Source: Desulfovibrio sp. X2
GTDB lineage: Bacteria; Desulfobacterota; Desulfovibrionia; Desulfovibrionales; Desulfovibrionaceae
Assembly (NCBI RefSeq): GCF_000422205.1
Contig: NZ_ATHV01000017.1
Coordinates: 1-61,683 of the forward strand
Direction: 5' to 3'
DNA: 61,683 nucleotides
The notes under the pieces were generated by a model. That model saw only the letters and a list, made by a program, of their open reading frames with translations. It was not told the DNA's origin and ran no database searches. Below, in pieces: positions 21,703-33,279 of the stretch. Positions within the stretch are counted from its first letter, which is position 1, and every line of letters starts with the position of its first letter. The position numbers and the translations under genes were made by a program.

Positions 21703-23586
21703 ATGACCGTTTCCCCGCCGCCCCCTTCCCCCATGGACCAGAAGAAAGGCCTGGGCAGGCGCGCCCTCCTGGCCATAGTGCTCACGCTCTCCGTGGGCAT
21801 CGGCTCCGTCTACCTCTACGGCCCCCGCGAGCCGGACGTGCGCATCGACTACGACGTCTTCCGCAGCGAGGTGCAGAAGGGCGGGGTCGCTTCCGTGAGC
21901 GTGCAGGGAGAGCGCATCGACGGTGTCTTCGCCAAGAAGCACGCCAAGGGCGAGGGCAAGGACAAGGTGGAGTACACGAAGTTCTACACCTTCCTGCCGA
22001 GCTTCGGCGACCCCCAGCTCCTCGGCCTGCTCGTGGCCAACGACGTCTCCCTGGCCACCAGGCCCAGGGAACGGAGCGGCTGGATATCCACCCTGCTCAT
22101 CACCCTGCTGCCCATGCTCTTCATCGGCGGGCTGTTCTACATGCAGTACAAGCGCCTGCGCGGACAGGGCGGCGCGGGCGGGCTGTTCGGCATCGGCAAG
22201 TCCAAGGCCAGCCTGTACGACAAGTCCAGGGGCGGAAAGACCTTCGAGGACGTGGGAGGCGCGTCGGGCGCCAAGGACGAGCTGCGCGAGATCATCACCT
22301 TCCTCAAGGACCCCGGCCGCCTGTCCAAGCTCGGCGGCAAGCCGCCCAAGGGGGTGCTCCTGGTGGGGCCGCCCGGCACCGGCAAGACCCTGCTCGCCCG
22401 CGCCGTGGCGGGCGAGGCGGACGTGCCCTTCTACTCCACCTCGGGCTCCGCCTTCATGGAGATGTTCGTGGGCGTAGGCGCCTCGCGCGTGCGCAGCATG
22501 TTCGAGGACGCCAAGAAGAACGCCCCGGCCATGATCTTCATCGACGAGCTGGACTCCATCGGCCGCAAGCGCGGCGCGGGGCTCGGCGGCGGCCACGACG
22601 AGCGCGAGCAGACCCTGAACCAGCTCCTGAACGAGATGGACGGCTTCGAGCCCAACGAGAAGGTGGTCGTCATGAGCGCCACCAACCGGCCCGACGTCCT
22701 GGACCCGGCCCTGCTCAGGCCCGGCCGGTTCGACCGCCGCATCACCGTGGAGCTCCCCAGCCGCGCGGACCGGACGGAGATCCTCACGCTCTACGCCGCG
22801 AACAAGCCCATGGCCGAGGACGTGGACCTGGACGAGCTGTCGCGGGCCACCGCGGGCTTCAGCGGCGCGGACCTGGAGAACCTGCTCAACGAGGCCACCC
22901 TCTACGCCATGCGCGAGGAACGCGACGCGGTCGCCGCCTCGGACATCGAGCGCGCCCGCGACAAGGTCACCCTGGGGCTGGAGCGCAAGGGCATGTCCAT
23001 GACCGAGGAGGAGAAGCGCCTCATCGCCTGCCACGAGGGCGGACACGCCCTGGCCGCAGCCCGGCTGGCCCACGCCGACCCCCTGCACAAGGTCTCCATC
23101 ATCCCCCACTCCCGCTCCCTGGGCGCGACCCTGCAGCTGCCCGAGGACGAGCGGCACGTCTTCCGCAAGAACTACCTGAAGGACCGCCTGGCCGTGATGA
23201 TGGGCGGCCGCGCCGCGGAGGTCATGCTCCACGGCACCTTCACCTCCGGCGCGGCCAGCGACCTGCACGAGGCCACCGTCCTGGCCCGGCGCATGGTCCT
23301 CGAATGGGGCATGGGCGAGGCCTTCAGCCACGTCGCACTCGGCGGGGAACGCCGCAACGTCTTCCTGGGCGGCGAGATCGCCAGCCGACGCGAATACTCC
23401 GAGGAGACCGCCCACCTCGTGGACAACGAAGTGAAGCGGCTCCTCGACGAGGCCTTCGAGCGCGCCAGCCGAATCCTCAAGGACAACCGCCCGGTCCTCG
23501 AGCGGCTCATCGACGCCCTGCTCGAGCACGAGGAGATAAGCGGCCCCGCCCTGGCCGAGATCGTCGGCCCGGCAGATCCGCAGTGA
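21703..23586 (+). CDS. ftsH: FtsH-type ATP-dependent zinc metalloprotease
   Basis: A 627-residue inner-membrane AAA protease that degrades misassembled membrane and regulatory proteins. Membrane helices lie at about 20-40 and 128-148 with a periplasmic domain between. Walker A is GPPGTGKT, Walker [11 protein letters not shown], and SRH arginines are in [21 protein letters not shown]. The zinc site is HEGGH, where most FtsH proteins have HEAGH; both histidines and the Glu are kept, and the third ligand is likely the Asp in [17 protein letters not shown] lies 11 bases before the ATG at 21703, a slightly long spacing. This may be an extra FtsH paralogue rather than the housekeeping one, given the divergent zinc motif and an isolated locus. 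It is convergent with the P-type ATPase gene. Confidence 0.93.
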   Translation: MTVSPPPPSPMDQKKGLGRRALLAIVLTLSVGIGSVYLYGPREPDVRIDYDVFRSEVQKGGVASVSVQGERIDGVFAKKHAKGEGKDKVEYTKFYTFLPSFGDPQLLGLLVANDVSLATRPRERSGWISTLLITLLPMLFIGGLFYMQYKRLRGQGGAGGLFGIGKSKASLYDKSRGGKTFEDVGGASGAKDELREIITFLKDPGRLSKLGGKPPKGVLLVGPPGTGKTLLARAVAGEADVPFYSTSGSAFMEMFVGVGASRVRSMFEDAKKNAPAMIFIDELDSIGRKRGAGLGGGHDEREQTLNQLLNEMDGFEPNEKVVVMSATNRPDVLDPALLRPGRFDRRITVELPSRADRTEILTLYAANKPMAEDVDLDELSRATAGFSGADLENLLNEATLYAMREERDAVAASDIERARDKVTLGLERKGMSMTEEEKRLIACHEGGHALAAARLAHADPLHKVSIIPHSRSLGATLQLPEDERHVFRKNYLKDRLAVMMGGRAAEVMLHGTFTSGAASDLHEATVLARRMVLEWGMGEAFSHVALGGERRNVFLGGEIASRREYSEETAHLVDNEVKRLLDEAFERASRILKDNRPVLERLIDALLEHEEISGPALAEIVGPADPQ

Positions 23587-23593
23587 CGCGTCC

Positions 23594-23626
23594 GGCGGGG
23601 CGAGGGGGCCCCAGGGGCTCCCCGCC
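23594..23626. terminator. hairpin between convergent ftsH and ATPase genes
   Basis: Arms GGCGGGG (23594-23600) and CCCCGCC (23620-23626) enclose a further GGGGGCCCC core. There is no T-run on either side. It sits in the 52-base gap between two convergent stops, so a bidirectional terminator role is reasonable. Confidence 0.4.
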
Positions 23627-23638
23627 CTCCGGCCGTTC

Positions 23639-26374
<2,736 letters not shown>

Positions 26375-26579
26375 GCTCCTCCCCGAATGCTCGCGTTCCT
26401 TCCCGAACTCCCTCCACCGGCCCGCCGAGGCCGCGCGTCCGGGAAGCCATGCTCCCACGTATAGCCCGTCCGGCGCCGTTGAGTCCAGGCGTGAAGGAAA
26501 AAGAGCGTCTTCGGCGGCTGGCCGAGGGAGCGGACGGCGCTCCGGGCCGGGGAGAGAGCCGAAGGCCGGAATGAACGGC

Positions 26580-26616
26580 GAAAGGCCCGGCGCACGCTCG
26601 GTGCCCCGGGCCTTTC
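26580..26616 (-). terminator. terminator after the PEP-CTERM gene
   Basis: Arms GAAAGGCCCGG and CCGGGCCTTTC pair perfectly over 11 bp about 40 bases after the stop of the minus-strand PEP-CTERM gene. A/T ends give it a bidirectional character. Confidence 0.65.
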
Positions 26617-26656
26617 GGCGCCCGACAGGGACGACTTCCCTTTCCAGGCTGCACGC

Positions 26657-27241
26657 CTAGGCGGCCCGGCGCGGCCTCTTCCGACGCCACGCCGCCGCGC
26701 CCGCCAGGCCGAGGCCCGTGAGCAGCAGCGTGCACGGCTCGGGCGTCGCGGCAGCCGTGACGAAGTTCACGTCCACCCCGTTGATGCGCAGAGAGTAGTA
26801 CTGCCCAGCCGTGAAGTCGGCCGGGCCGTACAGCGGCTCGACCGCCTCCCCCATCCCCATGTAATAGAACAGGGCCAGGAAATCCGTGTTGTAGCCGTCG
26901 TACTCGGCCGGATTCACCTGCTTGAAAATGAGCCACATCACGTTGCGGGCATAGCTCGAGCCCGGTGCGGCTATGGTGTACCGCCCGCCGGGGGTCCAGG
27001 GACCGTCATAATTGTAGAGCCCCTCGAACTGTATCAGGCCCGCAAGTCCGATGTTTGGAGTCGCGATGAGGGGCTGGTCGAACCACCCGTCCGGGAAGTA
27101 AAATCCCTTCTGGCTCGCCTTGATATCGTACCAGTACAGCGCGTTGATCGATAGGGTCGGAACCATCTCCGCATAGGCGGAGGTTCCGGCCAGCAGAAGA
27201 CAGATGGCAAGAATGGATCCGGATATCGCACTGCGCGACAT
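26657..27241 (-). CDS. PEP-CTERM sorting domain protein
   Basis: A 194-residue exported protein. The signal peptide covers about 1-24 (ILAICLLLAGTSAYA). The C-terminus has the exosortase recognition set: TPEP, a hydrophobic helix (LLLTGLGLAGAAAW), then a basic end (RRKRPRRAA). The mature middle is rich in aromatic residues and Gly and resembles no family I recognise; such proteins usually end up at the cell surface or in the extracellular matrix. AGGGAGG precedes the ATG. The exosortase and other matrix genes are not in this window. The 5' side contains a hairpin (27328-27345) and an AT-rich palindrome. Confidence 0.87.
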   Translation of the reverse strand: MSRSAISGSILAICLLLAGTSAYAEMVPTLSINALYWYDIKASQKGFYFPDGWFDQPLIATPNIGLAGLIQFEGLYNYDGPWTPGGRYTIAAPGSSYARNVMWLIFKQVNPAEYDGYNTDFLALFYYMGMGEAVEPLYGPADFTAGQYYSLRINGVDVNFVTAAATPEPCTLLLTGLGLAGAAAWRRKRPRRAA

Positions 27242-27627
27242 GGCAGCCTCCCTGTCCGCTCCGGCGGACGCCTCTCGCTCACCCCTCGCAATTCAGGAAA
27301 GCAAGAAACATGCTTGGCCCTCACCCTGTCCCGCCAGCGCGGGACAAACGCGCAAGCCCTCTGGCCGCAAACCTTTGCCGCCCCCGTCATGGACGATGAT
27401 TATCGATAATTTACAACTGCTTAGGTATGCATGTAAAATCCGGCGACAAGGCCTGGGCACGCCGGATGCCGACGGATGCAGGCAGGCAGGCCGTTGTCCG
27501 CCGCAGGGCGGTCCCGAGAGCTTTGTCGCGGAAGCTTACACTCCGGCATCCGCCTCGCGCGAAAAGCCTGCAATCCGCGCCTCTGCCCGTCGGAGGCATC
27601 CTTTCTCTTCCCTCCCCGCCAAAACGA
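27242..27627. other. long intergenic region upstream of the PEP-CTERM gene
   Basis: About 390 bases with no supported gene. It holds a leader hairpin GTCCCGC-CAGC-GCGGGAC (27328-27345) and an AT-rich island around 27390-27435 that probably contains the promoter of the PEP-CTERM gene. Confidence 0.5.
27399..27410. promoter_or_regulatory. 12-bp AT-rich palindrome
   Basis: ATTATCGATAAT is perfectly palindromic and lies in the only AT-rich patch of this intergenic region, about 160 bases before the PEP-CTERM start. Half-sites ATTATC/GATAAT recall Fur-type boxes, but the arrangement is inverted relative to the usual one, so the regulator is unknown. Confidence 0.4.
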
Positions 27628-27651
27628 AGAGGCCGCCCGAAGGCGGCCTCT
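27628..27651 (-). terminator. terminator after the fused Nfn gene
   Basis: In minus-strand reading AGAGGCCGCC-TTCG-GGCGGCCTCT, a perfect 10-bp stem with a TTCG tetraloop, is followed by TCGTTTT. It lies 52 bases after the stop of the gene at 27704-29992. Confidence 0.85.
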
Positions 27652-27703
27652 CGCTGTATTCTTTACCGGTCGTCCGCGCGTGCGTTCGCGCGGGGTCTCG
27701 GGC

Positions 27704-29992
27704 CTAGTCGAGGCCGAAGCGGCGGGCGATCTCCTTGGCGGCCTTGCGGCCCGCGCCCGCGGCCAGGATGACGGTGGCCGCGCCGGTGACGATGTCGCCG
27801 CCCGCGAAGACGTTGGGCATGCTGGTCTCGCAGGTCTCCTCGTCCACGAGGAGGTAGCCGCGCTCGTTGGTCTCAAGCGCCGACTCGTTCTCGAGGAGCA
27901 GCGGGTTGGAGCGCGTGCCCACGGCCACGATGGCCAGGTCGGTCTCCATCTCGTAGACGTCGCCGGGAACGGCGCGGGGCGAGCGGCGGCCCGAGGCGTC
28001 GGGCTCGCCGAGCTCCATGCGCTGGAGCCTGACCGCGCGCAGCTTGCCGCCCTCGTCGGCCAGGAATTCCAGGGGCGAGGCGAGGCATTCCATGTGCACC
28101 CCTTCCTCGATGGCGTGCTCGATCTCCTCGTGGCGCGCGGGCATGTCGTCCACGGTGCGGCGGTAGACGATGGAGACCTTCTCCGCGCCCAGGCGCAGCG
28201 CCGTGCGCGCGGCGTCCATGGCCACGTTGCCGCCGCCGTAGATGGTCACGCTGCGGCCGCAGTAGATGGGCGTGTCGTAGTTGGGGAAGTCGTAGGCGCG
28301 GCCGAGGTTGGCGCGGGTCAGGTACTCGTTGGCGGAGAAGACGCCGATGGAGTTCTCGCCCGGGATGTTCAGGAACTTCGGCAGCCCCGCGCCCACGCCC
28401 AGGAACACCGCCTTGTAGCCCTGGTCGAAGAGCTCCTGCACGGAGAAGGTCTTTCCGGCCACGGCGTTGAGCACGAACTCCACCTGCAGCTGCTTCAGCG
28501 CGTGGATCTCCTTGTGCACGATGGCGGTCTTGGGCAGGCGGAACTCGGGGATGCCGTAGATGAGCACGCCGCCCGCCTCGTGCAGGGCCTCGAAGACCGT
28601 GACCTTGCAGCCGCGCGTGGCCAGGTACCCGGCCACGGTCAGGGACGAGGGGCCGGAGCCGATGCAGGCGACCTTCTTCTGCGGGTCGATGTAGGGGCAG
28701 GCCGGGCGGCCGCCGTCGCTCAACAGGTCGCAGGCGTCGCGGTGCAGGTACTCGTCGGCCACGAAGCGCTCGAGGCGGCCGATGGCGATGGGCTGGCCCT
28801 TCTTGCCCAGGACGCAGGAGCCCTCGCACTGGATCTCCTGCGGACAGACGCGGCCGCAGATGGCGGGCAGGCTGTTGGTGGACTTGATGACCTTGTAGGC
28901 GTCCTCCACGTGTCCGGCGGCGAGGTAGGCGATGAACTGGGGGATGGGCACCTCGACCGGGCAGCCGGAGACGCAGCCGGGCTTCTTGCACTGGATGCAG
29001 CGCTTGGCCTCTTCCATGGCCAGGGTGGTGGTGTAGCCCAGGGCCACTTCCTTGAAGTTCTTGATGCGCTCGGACGGCGCCTGGAACGGCATGGGCGTGC
29101 GCGGGGCGAGGGTCTTCTTCTTGGCCTTGCGGCCGTTGCCCTCGGCGTCGCCGTTGCACGTGCACTCGTGGTGGGCCAGGGACTCGCGCTCCATGGCGCT
29201 GAAGGCCTTGAGGCGCTTGCCGAGCTCGGCGAAGTCCACCTTGTGGCCGTCGAACTCCGGACCGTCCACGCAGGCGAACTTGGTCTTCCCGGCCACGCTC
29301 ACGCGGCAGGCGCCGCACATGCCGATGCCGTCGACCATGATGGAGTTGAGCGACACGGTGGTCTTGACGCCGAAGGGACGGGTGGTCTCGGCCACGGCGG
29401 CCATCATGGGCACCGGTCCCACGGCCACGACCTCGGCGATGGGCTCGGCCCCGGCCTGCTCCAGGCGCTCCTTGACCAGCTCGGTGACCAGCCCCTGGCG
29501 TCCGGCGCTGCCGTCGTTGGTGCAGACCAGCACCTCGTCCGCGAACTTGGCAAGCTCGCGCTCGAAGAGCAGCAGGTCCTTGCTGCGCGCGCCGATGACC
29601 GCGATGACCTTGTTGCCCGCCTGGTGGTGGCCCTTGGCGATGTGGTGCATGGCCGCGATGCCGGTGCCGCCGCCCACGCAGATGGTGGTGCCCTGCTTCT
29701 CGATGTGCGTGGCCTTGCCCAGCGGACCGCAGAGGTCGAGGATCTCGTCCCCCTGCTTCAGGTTCTCCAGGGTGGCGGTGGTGGTGCCCAGCACGAGGTA
29801 GACGATGGTGATGGTCCCGTTGTCGGTGTCCGCGTCCGCTATGGTCAGCGGCACGCGCTCGCCGCGCTCGTCCACGCGCAGGATGACGAAGTTGCCGGGC
29901 CTGGCCTTGGCGGCCACGGCCGGGGCGTGGATGACCAGCTTGCTGGTCTGGCCCGGGATCAGGGATTCCTTGAGAATGATGGTATTGGACAT
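27704..29992 (-). CDS. fused NfnA-NfnB type ferredoxin:NADP+ oxidoreductase
   Basis: A 762-residue fusion. The first about 280 residues match the FNR-like subunit (SudB/NfnA/PyrK-like), with GGGTGIAAMH and a [2Fe-2S] site MCGACRVSVAGKTKFAC. A linker with HHECTCNGDAEGNG follows. The rest matches the glutamate-synthase-small-subunit-like flavoprotein (SudA/NfnB), with cysteines CIQCKKPGCVSGCP and ICGRVCPQEIQCEGSC for [4Fe-4S] clusters and the dinucleotide sites CIGSGPSSLTVAGYLA and IYGGGNVAMD. Nfn enzymes use electron bifurcation to couple NADPH, NADH and ferredoxin. The subunits are often separate genes; here they form one chain. The ATG at 29992 starts the conserved IILKESL region. A perfect -35 (TTGACA, 30092-30097 on the minus strand) lies upstream, but no matching -10 was found. 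A role as sulfide dehydrogenase or plain NADPH:ferredoxin reductase cannot be excluded. Confidence 0.88.
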   Translation of the reverse strand: MSNTIILKESLIPGQTSKLVIHAPAVAAKARPGNFVILRVDERGERVPLTIADADTDNGTITIVYLVLGTTTATLENLKQGDEILDLCGPLGKATHIEKQGTTICVGGGTGIAAMHHIAKGHHQAGNKVIAVIGARSKDLLLFERELAKFADEVLVCTNDGSAGRQGLVTELVKERLEQAGAEPIAEVVAVGPVPMMAAVAETTRPFGVKTTVSLNSIMVDGIGMCGACRVSVAGKTKFACVDGPEFDGHKVDFAELGKRLKAFSAMERESLAHHECTCNGDAEGNGRKAKKKTLAPRTPMPFQAPSERIKNFKEVALGYTTTLAMEEAKRCIQCKKPGCVSGCPVEVPIPQFIAYLAAGHVEDAYKVIKSTNSLPAICGRVCPQEIQCEGSCVLGKKGQPIAIGRLERFVADEYLHRDACDLLSDGGRPACPYIDPQKKVACIGSGPSSLTVAGYLATRGCKVTVFEALHEAGGVLIYGIPEFRLPKTAIVHKEIHALKQLQVEFVLNAVAGKTFSVQELFDQGYKAVFLGVGAGLPKFLNIPGENSIGVFSANEYLTRANLGRAYDFPNYDTPIYCGRSVTIYGGGNVAMDAARTALRLGAEKVSIVYRRTVDDMPARHEEIEHAIEEGVHMECLASPLEFLADEGGKLRAVRLQRMELGEPDASGRRSPRAVPGDVYEMETDLAIVAVGTRSNPLLLENESALETNERGYLLVDEETCETSMPNVFAGGDIVTGAATVILAAGAGRKAAKEIARRFGLD

Positions 29993-30193
29993 GACGCTTC
30001 TTCGTGTCTCCGTTTCGTGTGTGGTGCGCGCACGAGAGATAAGGCCGCAGCGCAAGGGCGGAAGAGGTGGCATGTGAAAAAATGACCCATTTGTCAATCA
30101 CCCGCGGCCGCCGTCCGGCCGCACGGGCGGGCGGCGATCGGCGCGGGCCGGGGCCTGCCGCCCGGCCGTACGTTTGCGTGCCGGATCGTCGAC

Positions 30194-30219
30194 AAAAGGC
30201 GGCAGCGCCGAAACGGCGC
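30194..30219 (-). terminator. terminator of the lut operon
   Basis: In minus-strand reading GCGCCG-TTT-CGGCGC is followed by TGCCGCCTTTT. It begins 10 bases after the lutC stop. Confidence 0.6.
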
Positions 30220-30228
30220 CGGGCGGGC

Positions 30229-30957
30229 CTACGCCGAGAAGTCCAGGCAGACGACCGCGAGCCTGGTCGGGCCGTGCACGCCGAAGACCTTGACCAGCTC
30301 GATGTCCGCCGTGCAGCTGGGCCCGGAGATGCAGAAGACGCCGGAGGGCGGCAGGCCGTCCTCGTCGCGCAGCCTCGCCAGCACGCCGGGCAGGTCGTCC
30401 AGCCCGGCCACGATCTGGTCCGCGCGGACCACGGCCACGTGCAGCGGCGGCAGCAGGGAGGCGGCGCGCGGACGGCCCGGCCCCGCGGCCAGGACCAGGG
30501 TGCCGGTGGAGGCGATGGCCGCGTCCACGGCGGTCAGCCCCACTGCGGCCTCGGCGGCGCAGGCGACGGTCCCGCAGGCGCCGCACGCAGCGCCCTCCTC
30601 TCCCTCGCGGGGATGCAGCAGCCGCGCGCCCGCCTGGGCCAGGGCCTCGGGCAGGTCCAGGGCCGCGAGCAGCGGATGGTCCCAGGCCACGGCGCTCGCG
30701 GCGCCGTGCTCCGCGGCCAGCGCGGCCACTGCCTCGCGCGCCTCGCGCGGGGTGGTCACGCGCACGAAGCGGGCCGTGAGCTTCTTCAATTCCTCTTCCA
30801 GGCGGGCCACGCGCCCGGCCTGCCCCTCGCGGTCGTCGGCCAGGGCGGCGGCCGCGGCCTCGGGCTCCACGGCGCGGCGCTCGGGCGCCCCGGCATGGCG
30901 GGCGCGGCGCAGGCGCGTCAGTATGTTCTCGCGGGCCGTGCTTTCAGCGGCGTTCAT
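30229..30957 (-). CDS. lutC: lactate utilization protein C (LUD domain)
   Basis: A 242-residue LUD-domain protein, third member of the L-lactate oxidation complex LutABC/LldEFG. It acts in the cytoplasm or at the membrane with the two iron-sulfur partners. The GLTAVDAAIASTGTLVLAAGPGRPR region and the C-terminal FCISGPSCTADIELVKVFGVHGP are typical, the latter ending the family signature SRTADIE-like segment, here SCTADIE. Extra cysteines (CGACGTVAC) occur mid-protein. Its ATG overlaps the lutB stop as ATGA, so translation is probably coupled. A terminator follows. Confidence 0.92.
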   Translation of the reverse strand: MNAAESTARENILTRLRRARHAGAPERRAVEPEAAAAALADDREGQAGRVARLEEELKKLTARFVRVTTPREAREAVAALAAEHGAASAVAWDHPLLAALDLPEALAQAGARLLHPREGEEGAACGACGTVACAAEAAVGLTAVDAAIASTGTLVLAAGPGRPRAASLLPPLHVAVVRADQIVAGLDDLPGVLARLRDEDGLPPSGVFCISGPSCTADIELVKVFGVHGPTRLAVVCLDFSA

Positions 30958-32372
30958 GACTTGTCCTCGTCCAGGCTCTTGCGCAGCGACGGCCAGCGCT
31001 TGGCGAAGGGCTCGCGCAGCGACGGCAGGGAGCGCGTGGCGGCGGCGCCGCGCAGCGGGGAAAGGCGCGAGAGCTTCTTCAGCTCCGGGTCCACCGCGCG
31101 CAGCGACGAAGCGCCCATGGTGAAGAGGGCCGGGTGTTTCGCCGCGAAGGCGAAGGCCTTGCCCATCAGGGTGGAGATCGCCCCGCAGCCGCCCTGCTCG
31201 CCTTCCTCGCGCATGCGGCGGCGCAGCTCGATGATCAGCCGGGGATGGTTCACGCCCACCGGGCAGACCTCGGCGCAGGCGCCGCAGGTGGTGCAGGCGC
31301 CGGGCAGCTCCGCGTGGGCCTCGCCCCCGTCCAGGAGCGAGGACAGGAGGATGCCGATGGGGCCGGAATAGGTGGCGCCGTAGGCGTGGCCGCCGATGCG
31401 CTGGTAGACCGGGCAGGAGTTCACGCAGCCGCCGCAGCGCACGCAGGCCAGGGCGCCCATGAGCAGCGGGTCGGAATGGATGCGGCTGCGGCCGTTGTCC
31501 AGGATGACCAGGTGGAATTCCTCGGGCCCGTCGCTCTCCCCCGGGCGGCGCGGGCCGCCGAGCAGGGAGAAGTAGGCGGGCATGGCCTGGCCCGTGCAGC
31601 TGCGCGGCAGGACCTGCAGCACGTCCACGGCGTCCTCGGCCGTGGCCACCACCTTCTCCAGCCCCATGAGGGCCACGTGCACGCGCGGGCAGGTGGTGGA
31701 GGCGCGGATGTTGCCCTCGTTCTCGAGCAGCCCCACCACACCGCTCTCGGCGATCACGAAGTTGACCCCCGTGATGCCCATGTCCGCTTCCAGGAAGGCC
31801 CGGCGCAGCCTCTTGCGCGCGATGGCCGTCAGCTCCTCGGGCTCCTCGCCCGTCTCGCCGAGCGTGCGCGCGAAGAGCTCGGCCACGTCGCGCCGCGACT
31901 TGTGCAGCGCGGGCGCGATGATGTGCGAGGGCGGCTCGTGGGCCAGCTGCACGATGTACTCGCCGAGGTCCGTCTCGAAGACCTCCATCCCCTCGGCCTC
32001 GAGCGCCGGGTTCAGGCCGATCTCCTCCGTGACCATGGACTTGCCCTTGACCACGCTCTTCACGCCCTTCTCGCGGGCGATGGAGAGGATGATCGAGCGG
32101 GCCTCGTCCGCGCTCCCGGCCCAGTGCACCGTGCCGCCGTTGCGCGTCACCTCGGCCTCGGCCTGCACCAGCAGGTCGGGCAGATGCGTCAGGGCGCGGA
32201 GCCGGGCCGAGGCGGCGTTGGCCAGCCGCGTCTCGGCCTCGCTCCACTGCCCGAAGGCGCGCTCGCGCAGGGAGGAGAAGAGCGCCGCCGCGTCGGTGAT
32301 GGTGCGGCGCTGGTCGGTGTTCGCCAGGGCCTCGCGGCTGCGCCGGGCGAAATCCTTGCTGCCCGTGCTCAT
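30954..32372 (-). CDS. lutB: lactate utilization iron-sulfur protein B
   Basis: A 472-residue LUD-domain plus ferredoxin-domain protein of the lactate oxidation complex. The N-terminal 300 residues are the LUD region (ITGVNFVIAESGVVGLLENEGN). Two cysteine motifs, CVRCGGCVNSCP and CTTCGACAEVCPVG (about 310-370), hold two [4Fe-4S] clusters. A C-terminal helical tail follows. It starts within an ATGA overlap with lldE and ends in another with lutC. Length matches LutB/LldF (about 470). Confidence 0.94.
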   Translation of the reverse strand: MSTGSKDFARRSREALANTDQRRTITDAAALFSSLRERAFGQWSEAETRLANAASARLRALTHLPDLLVQAEAEVTRNGGTVHWAGSADEARSIILSIAREKGVKSVVKGKSMVTEEIGLNPALEAEGMEVFETDLGEYIVQLAHEPPSHIIAPALHKSRRDVAELFARTLGETGEEPEELTAIARKRLRRAFLEADMGITGVNFVIAESGVVGLLENEGNIRASTTCPRVHVALMGLEKVVATAEDAVDVLQVLPRSCTGQAMPAYFSLLGGPRRPGESDGPEEFHLVILDNGRSRIHSDPLLMGALACVRCGGCVNSCPVYQRIGGHAYGATYSGPIGILLSSLLDGGEAHAELPGACTTCGACAEVCPVGVNHPRLIIELRRRMREEGEQGGCGAISTLMGKAFAFAAKHPALFTMGASSLRAVDPELKKLSRLSPLRGAAATRSLPSLREPFAKRWPSLRKSLDEDKS

Positions 32373-33124
32373 GCCCTGCCTCCTTCGCTCTCGTCCGCGC
32401 CTGAGAGCCTGCGCGCCAGCACCTGGGCGATGTGCAGGGCCTTCAGCGGCATGCCGCCGCGCTGGATGGTGCCCCGCAGGTTCAGGAGACAGCTCGGCTC
32501 GGCCGTGACCACGTGCGTGGCGCCCGCGCTGAGCGCGTCGTCCAGCTTCTCCCCGGCCAGGGTCGCGGAAATCTCGGGATGCTCGAAGGCGAACTGGCCG
32601 CCGAAGCCGCAGCAGGTCTCGGGCCGCGCGAGCGGCACCAGGGTCAGCTCGCGCACCCGCGCCAGCAGCGCCGGGCCCGAGTCGTGGTTGTCGAGCGCCC
32701 GGCCCACCTGGCAGGAATCGTGGAACGCCACCTTGGCCGGGAAGCGCGCCCCGAAATCCAGCCGCCCGAGCGTCCTGACCAGGAACTCCGTCAGCTCGAA
32801 CGTCTTCGCGCCCATGGCCCGCGCGCGCTCGAGCCAGGCGGGATCGTCGCGGAAAAGCTCCTGGTAGCCCTTGCGCACCATGGTCACGCACGAGCCCGAA
32901 GGCGCCACCACGCACCGGGCGGATTCGAACAGGGAAATGAAGCGCCGCGCGAGCTCCCTGGCCTCGGCATGGGAGCCGGACTTGTACAGGGGCTGGCCGC
33001 AGCAGGTCTGGCCCGAGGGCAGCACGGGCTCGCAGCCCGCGCGGGCGAGGACCCGCGCCGTGTCCTCGGCGATTTCCGGAGCCAGATGCTCCACCAGGCA
33101 GGGAACGAAAAGATGGACTGTCAC
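32369..33124 (-). CDS. lutA: L-lactate oxidation complex subunit LldE/LutA
   Basis: A 251-residue protein with two CCG domains (CCGQPLY near 41 and CCGFGG near 169), each a site for an unusual iron-sulfur cluster of the heterodisulfide-reductase type. It is the first subunit of the NAD-independent L-lactate oxidation complex that feeds pyruvate. The start is GTG (33124), with GGAGG upstream and a very short leader; the conserved VHLFVPCLVEH follows at once. It forms an operon with lutB and lutC. No lactate permease lies in the window. Confidence 0.93.
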   Translation of the reverse strand: MTVHLFVPCLVEHLAPEIAEDTARVLARAGCEPVLPSGQTCCGQPLYKSGSHAEARELARRFISLFESARCVVAPSGSCVTMVRKGYQELFRDDPAWLERARAMGAKTFELTEFLVRTLGRLDFGARFPAKVAFHDSCQVGRALDNHDSGPALLARVRELTLVPLARPETCCGFGGQFAFEHPEISATLAGEKLDDALSAGATHVVTAEPSCLLNLRGTIQRGGMPLKALHIAQVLARRLSGADESEGGRA

Positions 33125-33146
33125 GAAGGCCTCCGTAGGGAACGGG

Positions 33147-33175
33147 ACCCTACCCCCCCTCCACGCCACTGGCAA
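33147..33175 (-). promoter_or_regulatory. predicted lut operon promoter
   Basis: On the minus strand TTGCCA, a 17-bp spacer and TAGGGT lie 23 bases before the GTG of lutA, leaving a leader of about 15 bases with the ribosome site. Confidence 0.55.
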
Positions 33176-33213
33176 GCGCGCAGGAACCGGAGAACCCGCA
33201 GTCCCAGACGACG

Positions 33214-33235
33214 AAGCCGGGCGTGGGCCCGGCTT
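33214..33235 (-). terminator. hairpin after the sigma-region-4-like gene
   Basis: AAGCCGGGC and GCCCGGCTT pair perfectly over 9 bp with a 4-base loop, 45 bases after the stop of the minus-strand gene. A second stem GCCTCCC/GGGAGGC is at 33243-33259. Neither has a T-run, but together they probably separate the two transcription units. Confidence 0.5.
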
Positions 33236-33279
33236 GCGCGCGCCTCCCCGCGGGAGGCGTCTTCCGTATTGAAAAGCGC

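Noticed and set aside
30069-30097. Perfect TTGACA upstream of the fused Nfn gene as a full promoter
   Set aside because: At 16-18 bp spacing the -10 position reads CATGCC or similar, so only the -35 is convincing; it is mentioned with the gene but not listed as a promoter.
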